From Bacteroidales bacterium (GTDB lineage Bacteria > Bacteroidota > Bacteroidia > Bacteroidales > ML635J-15), in NCBI GenBank assembly GCA_023228725.1, contig JALOAQ010000021.1, positions 1 to 29,664 of the forward strand: a DNA stretch of 29,664 bases, read 5' to 3'. The notes under the pieces were generated by a model, which saw nothing but the letters and a program-made list of their open reading frames with translations, had not been told where the DNA came from and did not search any database. The first letter of the stretch is position 1, and the number at the start of each line of letters is the position of its first letter. Positions 14,871-23,627 of this stretch are shown piece after piece. The position numbers and the translations under genes are program-made.

Positions 14871-17372
14871 ATGGAAGATTTTGATAATAAAGACTTAAAG
14901 CTTGCTGAAGAATATGTTTTATACACAAATAAAAATGTATTTTTAACAGGAAAAGCAGGTACCGGAAAAACAACTTTTTTAAAAAAAATAAAATCAATTA
15001 GTCCTAAACGCATGGTTGTAGTAGCCCCAACAGGTGTTGCTGCAATTAATGCAGGTGGTGTTACAATACATTCTTTTTTTCAATTACCATTTTCACCTTT
15101 TATACCTAACTATAATTCTGTATTTAGCGATTCTAAAAACGGAAAGTCTATTTATACTCATAAATTAAATAAAAATAAAATCAAACTTATTCAAAGTCTA
15201 GATTTGCTTGTAATTGATGAGATTAGCATGGTGCGTGCAGATTTATTGGATGCTATTGATGAAGTTTTGAGAAAATATCGATATAATGATAAAGCTTTTG
15301 GCGGAGTTCAATTATTAATGATTGGGGATTTGCACCAATTAGCACCTGTAGTAAAAGAGAATGAATGGCATATGGTAAGAGATTTTTATGATTCGGTTTT
15401 CTTTTTTAGCTCCATAGCATTAAAAAAAACAGACTTTGTTACTGTTGAATTAAAACATATTTACCGCCAATCTGATGAAGTTTTTATTTCCTTACTTGGT
15501 GAAATTAGAGAAAATAATGTCTCACAAAAATCTGTTGAACTTCTGAACTCACGCTATAAACCAGATTTCAACTTAAATGAAAATGAAGGCTATATTACAT
15601 TAACAACTCATAATGCTTTTGCACAAGAAATTAATGATAAAAAATTAGCTCAAATACAACTTAGATATAAAAAATTTACCGCAAAAGTAAAAAATGATTT
15701 TCCTGAATATATGTATCCAACTGAAAATAAATTAGAACTTAAAGTTGGAGCACAAGTAATGTTTGTTAAAAACGATTCATCATATGAAAAATTATATTAT
15801 AACGGAAAAATTGGTAGTGTTACAAAATTTGATAATGATTCAATTGTTGTTGAATGTGAAAATCAAGAAGAAATTTATGTAAAAACAGAAATTTGGGAAA
15901 ATGTTAGATATATTTTAAATAGGGAAACCAAAGAAATTGAAGAAGAAGTTGTGGGCAGTTTTGAGCAATATCCCTTAAAATTAGCTTGGGCTATAACTGT
16001 TCATAAAAGTCAGGGGCTTACTTTCGAAAAAGCAATTATTGACGTAAATGCTGCTTTTGCTTTTGGGCAAGTTTATGTGGCCTTGAGCCGTTGTAAATCT
16101 TTAGAAGGCTTGGTATTAATTTCAAAAATTCCAAATTCAGCAATAAAAACAGATTCTACAATTTCAAAATTTAATAAAAATGCCAGCGAAAATGCACCAA
16201 ATATTGAAAACTTACAAAATTCAAAACTAATTTATCAACAAAATTTAATATTAGAACAATTTGACTTTTTAAATCTTAAAAAAAGGTATTATACTGTTAG
16301 AAAAATTTATAATGAAAATATTTTAAGATTTGGAGAAGGTTTTGTCAAAATGTTTGATGAAATGACAGCGGAAGCACAAAACCAAATTTTTGATGTAAAC
16401 GATAAGTTTATTCAACAATTAAAATATTTGTTTAATACTAATGAATTGCCAGAAAGTTCAGAACAAATTCTTGATAGAGTTTCTAAAGCTTCTAAATATT
16501 ATATAGAAAAATTTAATTCAATTTTTATTTCAAAATTTACAAACTCATATTTTGATTGCGACAATAAAGATGTGAACAACGAAATGGACAAGGCTATAGA
16601 AAAATTAGAACTTGAACTTAGTTTAAAGTCTGCGCTAATGCAAGTTGCAATTAAAAAATTTGAAACTTTAAAATATTTACGGACTTTATCAGATACTGAA
16701 ATTGATTTTAAACCAAAATTTAATAGAAAAACAATTTACTCATCAAATACTAATAATAGAAATCTATTTGCAGAATTAAACGCTTGGCGAAAATCTTTAG
16801 CCGAAGATTTAGGAATTGATGTTTATAAAATTTTACCATATAAAACCTTGCAAGAATTAGTAGAAAAATTACCTCAAAACTATGCTGAACTTGCTAAGAT
16901 TAAAGGTCTTGGAAAAGTAAAAATTAAACAATTTGGAGATGATATTCTTGATATAATTGATGAATATTGTGAAGAAAACAATATAATAAGGGAAAAACCA
17001 AAAATTGAAGAACATGTTTCAAAAAAGAAAGCAAAAAAATCCCAGCAAGAAAAATTAATTAAAGAAACTAAAAAAGACACGAAAGCAATTAGTTTTGAAT
17101 TGTTTAAGCAAGGTAAAACTATAGAAGAAATTGCAGAAGAAAGAGCTTTTGTAATATCAACAATTTTTGGACATTTAGCTCATTATGTTTTAAAAGGCGA
17201 ATTAGAAATTACAGAACTCATTGAGCAGGAAAGACTTGATAAAATTATGGACTTTATTCAGCGAGAAGAAAAACGTAGTTTACGTGATTTAGTAGAAAAC
17301 TCAAATTATGAATTTAATTATAACGAACTTAGGTTAATAATTGCTTACGAGGAAGTTAAGGATAAAAATTAA
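14871..17372 (+). CDS. Pif1-like DNA helicase with HRDC and RQC-like C-terminal domains
   Basis: A superfamily 1B helicase of 833 aa starting at ATG 14871 (MEDFDNKDLK). A longer frame from TTG 14793 would add a hydrophobic stretch atypical of the family and is rejected. Motifs are GKAGTGKTTF (Walker A, 27-36), APTGVAAINAGGVTIHSFF, VIDEISMVRADL (Walker B), MIGDLHQLAPV, then LAWAITVHKSQGLTFEKAIID and VYVALSRCKSLEGLVL (motifs V/VI). The C-terminal half adds an HRDC domain (about 625-700, LRTLSDTE to IIDEYCEEN) and a helix-turn-helix module (about 735-830, SFELFKQGKTIEEIAEER) as in RecQ-associated HTH domains. It presumably unwinds structured DNA such as G-quadruplexes or stalled forks. The gene is monocistronic and convergent with typA. 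Confidence 0.9.
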   Translation: MEDFDNKDLKLAEEYVLYTNKNVFLTGKAGTGKTTFLKKIKSISPKRMVVVAPTGVAAINAGGVTIHSFFQLPFSPFIPNYNSVFSDSKNGKSIYTHKLNKNKIKLIQSLDLLVIDEISMVRADLLDAIDEVLRKYRYNDKAFGGVQLLMIGDLHQLAPVVKENEWHMVRDFYDSVFFFSSIALKKTDFVTVELKHIYRQSDEVFISLLGEIRENNVSQKSVELLNSRYKPDFNLNENEGYITLTTHNAFAQEINDKKLAQIQLRYKKFTAKVKNDFPEYMYPTENKLELKVGAQVMFVKNDSSYEKLYYNGKIGSVTKFDNDSIVVECENQEEIYVKTEIWENVRYILNRETKEIEEEVVGSFEQYPLKLAWAITVHKSQGLTFEKAIIDVNAAFAFGQVYVALSRCKSLEGLVLISKIPNSAIKTDSTISKFNKNASENAPNIENLQNSKLIYQQNLILEQFDFLNLKKRYYTVRKIYNENILRFGEGFVKMFDEMTAEAQNQIFDVNDKFIQQLKYLFNTNELPESSEQILDRVSKASKYYIEKFNSIFISKFTNSYFDCDNKDVNNEMDKAIEKLELELSLKSALMQVAIKKFETLKYLRTLSDTEIDFKPKFNRKTIYSSNTNNRNLFAELNAWRKSLAEDLGIDVYKILPYKTLQELVEKLPQNYAELAKIKGLGKVKIKQFGDDILDIIDEYCEENNIIREKPKIEEHVSKKKAKKSQQEKLIKETKKDTKAISFELFKQGKTIEEIAEERAFVISTIFGHLAHYVLKGELEITELIEQERLDKIMDFIQREEKRSLRDLVENSNYEFNYNELRLIIAYEEVKDKN

Positions 17373-17375
17373 ATT

Positions 17376-19181
17376 TTAGCTAATTTTAATATTTCTTTTT
17401 CTTTCAACTTCTTTAAGTAAAATTTTTCTTAATCTCATAGATTTTGGAGTAATTTCAATCAATTCATCATCAGCAATATATTCCATAGCTTCTTCTAAAG
17501 AAAATTTTACAGGAGGAGCAATTGCAACTTTTTCATCTGAACCTGCCGCTCTGACATTAGTTAGTTTTTTTGTTTTTGTAACATTAATACCTATATCATC
17601 ATATCTTGTATTTTCACCAATAATTTGTCCTTCATAAATATCTTCACCAGGGTAAATAAAGAATTTTCCTCTGTCTTGTAATTTATCAATAGAATAGGGA
17701 ATAGCAGTTCCAGTTTCTATGCTAATTAAAGATCCGTTTCTTTTAATTCCTAAATCACCTTTCCAAACTTCAAAACCTTGAAATCTATGTGCAATAACTG
17801 CCTCGCCTTCGGTTGCAGTTAAAATAATATTTCTAATTCCTATTAAAGCACGCGATGAGATGACAAAATCTAAAACTGCTCTATTATTTTTTACTTCTAT
17901 ATTTAAAATTTCGCCTTTACGCAAAGTAACAATTTCAATAACTTTCCCTGAAAAGCTATCTGGCACTTGAATTGTAAGATGTTCAACTGGTTCGCATTTT
18001 TGTCCATTAATTTCTTTAATAATAACTTGTGGTTGCCCTAGTTGTAGTTCAAAGCCTTCGCGTCTCATTGTTTCTACAAGTATTGATAAATGTAAAATAC
18101 CTCTTCCATAAACCATGAATTTGTCAGCCGAGTTTGTTTCTTCAACTCTTAAGGCAAGGTTTTTTTCAGTTTCTTTAAATAATCTATCTCTTAACTGTCG
18201 CGAAGTAACAAATTTACCTTCTTTACCAAAAAATGGAGAATTATTACTTGCAAAAAGCATACTCATAGTTGGTTCATCAAGTTTTATAGGTTCTAAGGCT
18301 TCGGGGTCTATAAAACTACAAATTGTATCTCCAATATCAAAATTTTCTAAACCTAAAATTGCACAAATTTCGCCTGTTTGCACACTTGCTTTTGTTTTTT
18401 CTTTTGCTAGTCCTTCAAAAAGATAAATTTCCTTTATTATTGCTTTACTAATGCTAGAATCTGCTTTAATTATTGAAACTTTATCTCCGGCTCTTAATTC
18501 GCCTCTAGAAATTTTACCAATAGCAATTCTTCCTGTATATGAGGAATAATCTAAACTTGTAATTCTCATCTGCAAGCTACCAACAGGATATTTTGGCATT
18601 TTTATTGTGTCAATAATTACGTCTAATAAATAGCTTATATCATTAGTTGGATTTTTCCAATCGCTGGCCATCCATGATTGCTTTGCAGAGCCATAAACCG
18701 TTGGAAATTCAAGCTGTTCTTCATTTGCGTCTAAGCTATACATTAAATCAAAAACTTTTTCGTTTGTAAGTTCAGGATTGCAATTTGCTTTATCGACTTT
18801 ATTTATAACAACTATTGGTTTCAAGCCTAATTCTATTGCTTTTTGTAAAACGAATCTTGTTTGTGGCATTGGACCTTCGAAAGCATCTACAATCAACAAA
18901 ACTCCGTCCGCCATATTAAGCACTCTTTCAACTTCACCACCAAAATCGCTATGTCCTGGCGTGTCAATTATATTAATTTTAACACCTTTATATCTTACCG
19001 AAACGTTTTTTGATAAAATAGTTATTCCTCTTTCCCTTTCTAACTCATTATTGTCTAATAATAATTCTCCAGGGTTTTGATTATCTCTAAAAAGTTTTAC
19101 TTGATGTAATATTCTGTCAACTAAAGTGGTTTTCCCGTGGTCAACGTGTGCTATAATAGCAATGTTTCTAATATCTTCCAT
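17376..19181 (-). CDS. typA: ribosome-associated GTPase BipA/TypA
   Basis: A translational GTPase related to EF-G that helps assemble the 50S subunit, particularly under stress and cold. The length of 601 aa is typical. G-motifs are AHVDHGKTTLVDRIL (G1), GITILSKNVSVRYKG (G2), DTPGHSDFGGEVERVL (G3), NKVDKANCNPE (G4) and GSAKQSW (G5, near 165). The C-terminal BipA-specific domain is present (LIGIRNIILTATEGEAVIAHRF, GTAIPYSIDKLQDRGKFFIYPGEDIYEGQIIGE), separating it from EF-G and LepA. The minus-strand promoter box TACTTTTG at 19199-19206 gives a short leader. Its stop is 3 bases from the stop of the convergent helicase gene. Confidence 0.97.
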   Translation of the reverse strand: MEDIRNIAIIAHVDHGKTTLVDRILHQVKLFRDNQNPGELLLDNNELERERGITILSKNVSVRYKGVKINIIDTPGHSDFGGEVERVLNMADGVLLIVDAFEGPMPQTRFVLQKAIELGLKPIVVINKVDKANCNPELTNEKVFDLMYSLDANEEQLEFPTVYGSAKQSWMASDWKNPTNDISYLLDVIIDTIKMPKYPVGSLQMRITSLDYSSYTGRIAIGKISRGELRAGDKVSIIKADSSISKAIIKEIYLFEGLAKEKTKASVQTGEICAILGLENFDIGDTICSFIDPEALEPIKLDEPTMSMLFASNNSPFFGKEGKFVTSRQLRDRLFKETEKNLALRVEETNSADKFMVYGRGILHLSILVETMRREGFELQLGQPQVIIKEINGQKCEPVEHLTIQVPDSFSGKVIEIVTLRKGEILNIEVKNNRAVLDFVISSRALIGIRNIILTATEGEAVIAHRFQGFEVWKGDLGIKRNGSLISIETGTAIPYSIDKLQDRGKFFIYPGEDIYEGQIIGENTRYDDIGINVTKTKKLTNVRAAGSDEKVAIAPPVKFSLEEAMEYIADDELIEITPKSMRLRKILLKEVERKRNIKIS

Positions 19182-19198
19182 TAAAAAAAATAAGGCTG

Positions 19199-19206
19199 CA
19201 AAAGTA
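19199..19206 (-). promoter_or_regulatory. putative -7 promoter box of typA
   Basis: CAAAAGTA reads TACTTTTG on the minus strand (TAnnTTTG), 17 bases before the ATG. No TTTG at -33. Confidence 0.45.
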
Positions 19207-19241
19207 AAAAATAATTTTAAATCTGCTTTATTTTTAAAACT

Positions 19242-20882
19242 TTATTTTTGATATTTGCTATATAAATATCTTTTTATTTTTTGAGTAGGAGTTTTTTCAA
19301 AAGGAGTTTTTTGGATATTTATCGTTTTTATCGCAGAAACTTTATTAACTTTAGAATTTATATAAATTAATAAGTTTGCTTTAATTTCTTCTATTTTTAA
19401 ATTAATATCTTCTTTAAAATTTTTGTATTTCGCTTCCACATCTTCCATATTAAGATGAACCAAAGCAACTAAACGCCCTTTTTCTTCAAGCACAACTGAT
19501 TCTATAACAAATTCAAAATTATTAATAACGCTTTCAATTTCTTCAGGATATATATTTTCTCCACTTGAGCCAATAATAACATTTTTAATTCTGCCTTTTA
19601 TAAAAACATATCCATTTTTATCAATTTTTGCAATATCTCCGGTTTTAAACCAACCCTCTTTTGTTAAAACTTGGTTTGTAGCTTCAATATCTTTATAATA
19701 TCCTTTCATTACCGAATCGCCTTTAACCCAAATTTCTCCTTGATTAGTTTTTGGATTAATATCATGAAGTTTTACTTCAATTCCTTGAATTTTTGGTCCA
19801 GTAGAGTTTAATTTTATTGTGTCTGGAGTTAGGCCTGCAACTAAAGGAGAAGTTTCTGTTAAGCCGTAGCCAATAGCATAAGGAAATTTAGCTTCAATTA
19901 AAAATTTTTCTACAACTGAATCTAATTTAGCCCCTCCAATACCGAAAAATCGTAAATTTCCACCAAATTGTTGCATTAATTTTCTACCTGCAACAGAATT
20001 TAAAATTTTTCTAAATATAGGAATTTTATAAATTAGTCTTGTTATAAGCTTTGAATTAAAACTTGGTAAAATTTTATTTTTATAGATTTTTTCTATAATC
20101 AGTGGAACAGACAACATTATACTCGGTTTTACCTCTTGCATTGCAGGAATTAAAACTGCAGGAGTGGGTAATTTTCGCAAATAATAAATAGATGCACCAT
20201 TTAACATTGGTAAAATCAAACCTAAAGTGTTTTCGTATGCGTGGGATAGGGGTAAAAAAGATAAGAATTTATCAGTTTCAAAAATAGGCATTAAAATTCC
20301 ACTTTGCCTTGCGTTAAAGCAAATATTTTTATGAGTTAACATAACTCCTTTAGATTGACCTGTAGTTCCCGAAGTATATATTAATAATGCTAAATCTTCT
20401 TCATCAACATAATAATTTGTGGAACTAAGATAAGCTTTGTCCAAATTAAAATGAATATCTCCTCGAATTAAAGAAAAATCATTAGTTTTATAAATAGTTT
20501 CAAGAAAATCTGTTTCAATTTCTTCAACTTTATTTTTTAAAACTTCTGAAACAAATAAAATTTTTGCCTCAGAATGTTGTAAAATATTCTTAATTTCCTC
20601 TTTGCTAAAATCCGGTAATATTGGCACCAAAACAGCACCCATACTAACACTTGCAAAATAAATTATTGCCCAATTAGGCATATTATTAGATAATATTGCG
20701 ATTTTGCTTTCCTTTTTTACACCAATTTTTTCTAAATTATAAATAATATTATCTATTTGAGTTTTTACTTCTGAATAGCTAAGTGCTTTTTCGTCAGAAA
20801 ACCCAAGAAAAGGCTTGTTCCCAAATTTTGAAAATGAATTATTTAAAAAAGAAGGAATATTTAATTGTAAGTTCGCGTTCAT
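19242..20882 (-). CDS. AMP-forming long-chain acyl-CoA synthetase
   Basis: A 546-aa member of the ANL adenylating superfamily that activates a fatty acid through an acyl-AMP to its CoA thioester. The ATP-binding P-loop is LLIYTSGTTGQSKGVMLTHKN (about 167-187). The adenine motif is YGLTETSPLVAG, the hinge TGDIAKIDKNGYVFIKGRIKN, and the C-terminal catalytic Lys lies in TPTQKIKRYLY. SSGENIYPEEIE matches the family GxNIxPxEIE segment with E in place of the usual K/N. No transmembrane helix is evident. The chain is shorter than many FadD15-like enzymes (about 600). It is monocistronic, with about 60 bases to typA downstream. A weak promoter-like TATACTTG lies upstream on the minus strand. The substrate chain length is not readable from the sequence. 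Confidence 0.9.
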   Translation of the reverse strand: MNANLQLNIPSFLNNSFSKFGNKPFLGFSDEKALSYSEVKTQIDNIIYNLEKIGVKKESKIAILSNNMPNWAIIYFASVSMGAVLVPILPDFSKEEIKNILQHSEAKILFVSEVLKNKVEEIETDFLETIYKTNDFSLIRGDIHFNLDKAYLSSTNYYVDEEDLALLIYTSGTTGQSKGVMLTHKNICFNARQSGILMPIFETDKFLSFLPLSHAYENTLGLILPMLNGASIYYLRKLPTPAVLIPAMQEVKPSIMLSVPLIIEKIYKNKILPSFNSKLITRLIYKIPIFRKILNSVAGRKLMQQFGGNLRFFGIGGAKLDSVVEKFLIEAKFPYAIGYGLTETSPLVAGLTPDTIKLNSTGPKIQGIEVKLHDINPKTNQGEIWVKGDSVMKGYYKDIEATNQVLTKEGWFKTGDIAKIDKNGYVFIKGRIKNVIIGSSGENIYPEEIESVINNFEFVIESVVLEEKGRLVALVHLNMEDVEAKYKNFKEDINLKIEEIKANLLIYINSKVNKVSAIKTINIQKTPFEKTPTQKIKRYLYSKYQK

Positions 20883-21104
20883 TCAAAATATTTTGGTCGC
20901 AAGTATAATACAATTTTTGTTACAAAATATTATTAAACCGTATTTTATACATAAAGTTGTGAACACTTAAATATTTATTAACAAAAATATTTATTTACTT
21001 AACAAAGCAATTTACTTTTAATCAAGTTTTAATTTAATATAAGTTGTTGAATTTTAATAAGATAAACCATAAGTTTAAAAAAGATAAAAAAAACCTGAAT
21101 ATTA
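20883..21104. other. AT-rich intergenic region, nothing recognised
   Basis: The stretch between the acyl-CoA synthetase start and the tRNA-Asp promoter is very AT-rich. It has no ORF, no stable GC-containing hairpin and no repeat shared with the rest of the window. Only a weak minus-strand -7-like element (near 20900) is visible. Confidence 0.5.
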
Positions 21105-21136
21105 TTTGGTGGATATAAATATCTGTTTTATATTTG
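21105..21136 (+). promoter_or_regulatory. promoter of tRNA-Asp
   Basis: TTTG at 21105-21108, 20 bases, then TATATTTG at 21129-21136, a good match to the Bacteroidota promoter, ending 12 bases before the mature tRNA. Confidence 0.65.
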
Positions 21137-21148
21137 CACCCGATTTAA

Positions 21149-21222
21149 GGATTGGTAGTTCAGTTGGTTAGAATACCGGCCTGTCACGCCGGGGGCCGCG
21201 GGTTCGAGTCCCGTCCAGTCCG
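21149..21222 (+). tRNA. tRNA-Asp (GTC)
   Basis: A 74-nt cloverleaf. The acceptor stem is GGATTGG/CCAGTCC (one G-U pair) with discriminator G. The D-arm contains AGTTCAGTTGGTTAGAAT. The anticodon stem CCGGC/GCCGG surrounds loop CTGTCAC with anticodon GTC at 21183-21185, and the T-arm is GCGGGTTCGAGTCCCGT. The 3' CCA is not encoded. G as discriminator and GTC identify tRNA-Asp. Confidence 0.97.
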
Positions 21223-21223
21223 C

Positions 21224-21251
21224 AAAAAGCTCATAATAATGGGCTTTTTTT
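21224..21251 (+). terminator. Rho-independent terminator of tRNA-Asp
   Basis: AAAAAGCTCA pairs with TGGGCTTTTT (10 bp including one G-U) around loop TAATAA, followed by T residues. It begins 2 bases after the tRNA. Confidence 0.85.
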
Positions 21252-21302
21252 GTTTAATAATAAATTTTAATAATTTCTTAAACCTTATTACAAAAAAAAA
21301 CT

Positions 21303-21310
21303 TAACTTTG
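21303..21310 (+). promoter_or_regulatory. putative -7 promoter box of the SPFH gene
   Basis: TAACTTTG matches TAnnTTTG, 30 bases before the ATG at 21340. No -33 TTTG at proper spacing. Confidence 0.45.
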
Positions 21311-21339
21311 TAAAATTATAAATTAAAAATTTTAAAAAT

Positions 21340-22215
21340 ATGGAAACTCAACTTTATTTTGTTATTGGTGCTGTTCTATTATTATTTCTTATTGCAGGGA
21401 TAAAAATTGTAAGACCAACTCACAGAGGACTTATCGAAAGATTAGGTAGGTATAAAAAATTTGCAAATCCCGGATTTCATTGGATTATTCCCGGAATTGA
21501 TAAAATGTATAGGGTAAATATTACAGAACAAATGGTTGATGCACAACCCCAAGAAATTATTACTAATGACAATCTTAACGCAAGTGTTGATGCGCAAGTT
21601 TATTTTAAAGTAAATAATGATGAAGAAAGTGTAAAAAGCTCGCAGTACAACGTAAATAATTATCAATGGCAAATTGTTAATCTAGCTCGTACAACTTTAA
21701 GAAATATTATAGGTACGCTTACGCTAAAATCGGCTAATAGCGAAAGAGGTAAAATTAATGCAGAATTGCATAAAACTTTATGCGATGAAACCATATCTTG
21801 GGGAATTGATATTGTAAGAACAGAATTAAAACAAATTGATCCACCACGTGATGTGCAAGAAACAATGAATAAAGTTGTAAAAGCTGAAAATGAAAAAATT
21901 GCTGCTGTTGACTTTGCTACTGCTGCCGAAACTTCTGCTGATGGTACAAAACGTGCTAAAATTAAAGAAGCCGAAGGTGTAAAACAATCAAAAATTTTAC
22001 ACGCTGAAGGTCAAGCCGAAGCTATTAGATTAGTTAATGAAGCTGCTGATAAATATTTTGTTGGAAATGCACAACTTCTCAAAAAATTAGAAACTCTCGA
22101 AAGTTCACTTAAAGAAAATTCTAAAATTGTTATTCCTGAGGGAAGCGACTTAGTGAATATTATAGGCGAAATGGCCGGAGTTTTGCCATTAGAAAAGAAG
22201 AAAAATAAAGAATAA
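21340..22215 (+). CDS. SPFH/band-7 domain membrane protein (stomatin/QmcA-like)
   Basis: A 291-aa protein. One N-terminal TM helix (residues 6-24, YFVIGAVLLLFLIAGIKIV) is followed by the SPFH domain, starting RPTHRGLIERLGRYKKFANPGFHWIIPGIDKMYRVNI and continuing through QEIITNDNLNASVDAQVYFKV and SWGIDIVRTELKQIDPP. A charged Ala/Glu-rich coiled coil (about 185-235, ending in AEGQAEAIRLVNEA) completes it. Such proteins oligomerise into large membrane cages and organise membrane microdomains or modulate FtsH-type proteases. No partner NfeD-type protease gene is adjacent, since it stands alone between tRNA-Asp and a methyltransferase. It is flanked by its own promoter box and a strong terminator, so probably monocistronic. 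Confidence 0.92.
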   Translation: METQLYFVIGAVLLLFLIAGIKIVRPTHRGLIERLGRYKKFANPGFHWIIPGIDKMYRVNITEQMVDAQPQEIITNDNLNASVDAQVYFKVNNDEESVKSSQYNVNNYQWQIVNLARTTLRNIIGTLTLKSANSERGKINAELHKTLCDETISWGIDIVRTELKQIDPPRDVQETMNKVVKAENEKIAAVDFATAAETSADGTKRAKIKEAEGVKQSKILHAEGQAEAIRLVNEAADKYFVGNAQLLKKLETLESSLKENSKIVIPEGSDLVNIIGEMAGVLPLEKKKNKE

Positions 22216-22219
22216 AATC

Positions 22220-22254
22220 AAAAAGCCGGTTAAAAATTTTAATCGGCTTTTTTT
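22220..22254 (+). terminator. Rho-independent terminator of the SPFH gene
   Basis: AAAAAGCCGGTTAAA pairs with TTTAATCGGCTTTTT (about 15 bp with one G-U) and is followed by a T-run. It starts 5 bases after the stop codon. Confidence 0.9.
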
Positions 22255-22309
22255 GAATCTGAACTCTTGACAATTTTAATCCAAAAATCTTATTTTAATA
22301 TAGTTTTTC

Positions 22310-22317
22310 TAACTTTG
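22310..22317 (+). promoter_or_regulatory. putative -7 promoter box of the methyltransferase gene
   Basis: TAACTTTG (TAnnTTTG), 22 bases before the ATG at 22339. Confidence 0.45.
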
Positions 22318-22338
22318 TGAAAAATAATATTACTACAA

Positions 22339-23529
22339 ATGAGGCAAAATTTTAAGCAAGAGTTTATAGATATAGTAAAAGATAGTTTTAATAATAATTC
22401 CTTTGTAAAACTAAGTTTATCAGCATATTTTGGAGAAGAGGAAAATCTTAAAAACATTTATTTAAAACCAATTTTAATAAAAAAAGAAAAGAAAATAAAT
22501 TTTGTTTATCGTTATAAATCAAAAGACATAACAAAAAACCATAGTTTAGAGCAAAGTATTGATATTCTTGAAAAAATAATAGTTGATGAATTTAAAATTG
22601 CAAATTTATTTACTTTAAACTCTGATTATTTACTTGAATTAAGAGGAAAAAACAAATTAATGCTAAAAAGCTTTGAAGCAAGTATTAAAATCTTACCTTC
22701 TTTAAATCATGATAAAGCAAAAAACAGAAATTTATCACTTGGTTTGCATAAAAAATATTTGAATTTACTTGGAATTACGGATAAAACTGGAAAAGTTTCG
22801 GCTAAATCCCAAAATAAATTCAAACAAATAAATCATTATATTGAGATTTTAAGTCCCAAACTTAAAAATTTTGAAAAAAATAAAGTTCTTAAAATTGCTG
22901 ATATGGGTTCAGGAAAAGGTTATTTGACTTTTGCTTTATATGATTATTTAATAAACGAATTAAAAGTAAATTGTGAAATAACAGGTATTGAATTTCGTTC
23001 AGATTTGGTTGAAAAATCAAATAAAATTGCAAATCAGTCAGGATTTGAAAATCTAAAATTCATACAAGGCGAAATTAATAAAATTGAAATTCAGGAATTA
23101 GATATTTTAATAGCTTTACATGCTTGCGATACAGCAACAGACGATGCAATTGTAAAAGGAATAAAAGCTAATGCAGATTTAATAGTTTTGGCTCCATGCT
23201 GTCAACATCAAATTCGGCAAGAAATGGAAGCTTCTAAGGTGAAAAATATTTTAAGTCCAATTTTAAAGCACGGTATTTTTTTAGAGAGACAAGCAGAGTT
23301 ATTAACAGATGGAATAAGAAATTTAATTCTTCAATATTTTGGCTATTCAACAAAAACTATAGAATTTATTGCTGATGCACATACTCATAAAAATATTATG
23401 ATAATTGCTGAAAAAAATGAGAAATCAATAAACAAAGAACTGATTTTGCAAGAAATTCATGAAATTAAAACTACGTTTGGGATTAAGTATCATTATTTGG
23501 AAGAATTACTTGAAATATCAGCTATATAA
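22339..23529 (+). CDS. SAM-dependent methyltransferase (Methyltransf_32/RRNAD1-like fold)
   Basis: A 396-aa protein. An N-terminal region of about 150 residues is specific to the family (LSLSAYFGEEENLKNIYLKPI, LELRGKNKLML, HDKAKNRNL). The Rossmann methyltransferase domain follows: motif I IADMGSGKGYLTFALYDYL (about 189-207), acidic end of strand 2 GIEFRSDLV, then DILIALHACDTATDDAI and LIVLAPCCQHQIR. The HACD and APCCQH motifs are hallmarks of the PF13679 group. The substrate is not established; an RNA target is plausible by relation to eukaryotic members but unproven. No signal peptide. It has its own promoter box and lies between the SPFH gene and lgt, without overlap with either. Confidence 0.8.
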   Translation: MRQNFKQEFIDIVKDSFNNNSFVKLSLSAYFGEEENLKNIYLKPILIKKEKKINFVYRYKSKDITKNHSLEQSIDILEKIIVDEFKIANLFTLNSDYLLELRGKNKLMLKSFEASIKILPSLNHDKAKNRNLSLGLHKKYLNLLGITDKTGKVSAKSQNKFKQINHYIEILSPKLKNFEKNKVLKIADMGSGKGYLTFALYDYLINELKVNCEITGIEFRSDLVEKSNKIANQSGFENLKFIQGEINKIEIQELDILIALHACDTATDDAIVKGIKANADLIVLAPCCQHQIRQEMEASKVKNILSPILKHGIFLERQAELLTDGIRNLILQYFGYSTKTIEFIADAHTHKNIMIIAEKNEKSINKELILQEIHEIKTTFGIKYHYLEELLEISAI

Positions 23530-23603
23530 AGCAAAATCGCTGAAACTTACTAATCTGCCTTTTAAAAACTTAAATTTCTTTTTTAATTTTTCAATTAAGA
23601 TAT

Positions 23604-23611
23604 TACTTTTG
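23604..23611 (+). promoter_or_regulatory. putative -7 promoter box of lgt
   Basis: TACTTTTG (TAnnTTTG), 17 bases before the ATG at 23628. Confidence 0.45.
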
Positions 23612-23627
23612 TGAAAAATATTTTAAA

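Noticed and set aside
17370..17378. A terminator between the helicase gene and typA
   Set aside because: The stops are only 3 bases apart and no GC-containing hairpin with a T-run is visible on either side.
18115..18426. Plus-strand ORF inside typA
   Set aside because: It is a shadow of a well-conserved gene on the other strand, with no recognisable protein features. The same holds for the ORFs at 6885, 12408, 13122, 14096, 14783, 16880, 18778, 21442 and 27014.
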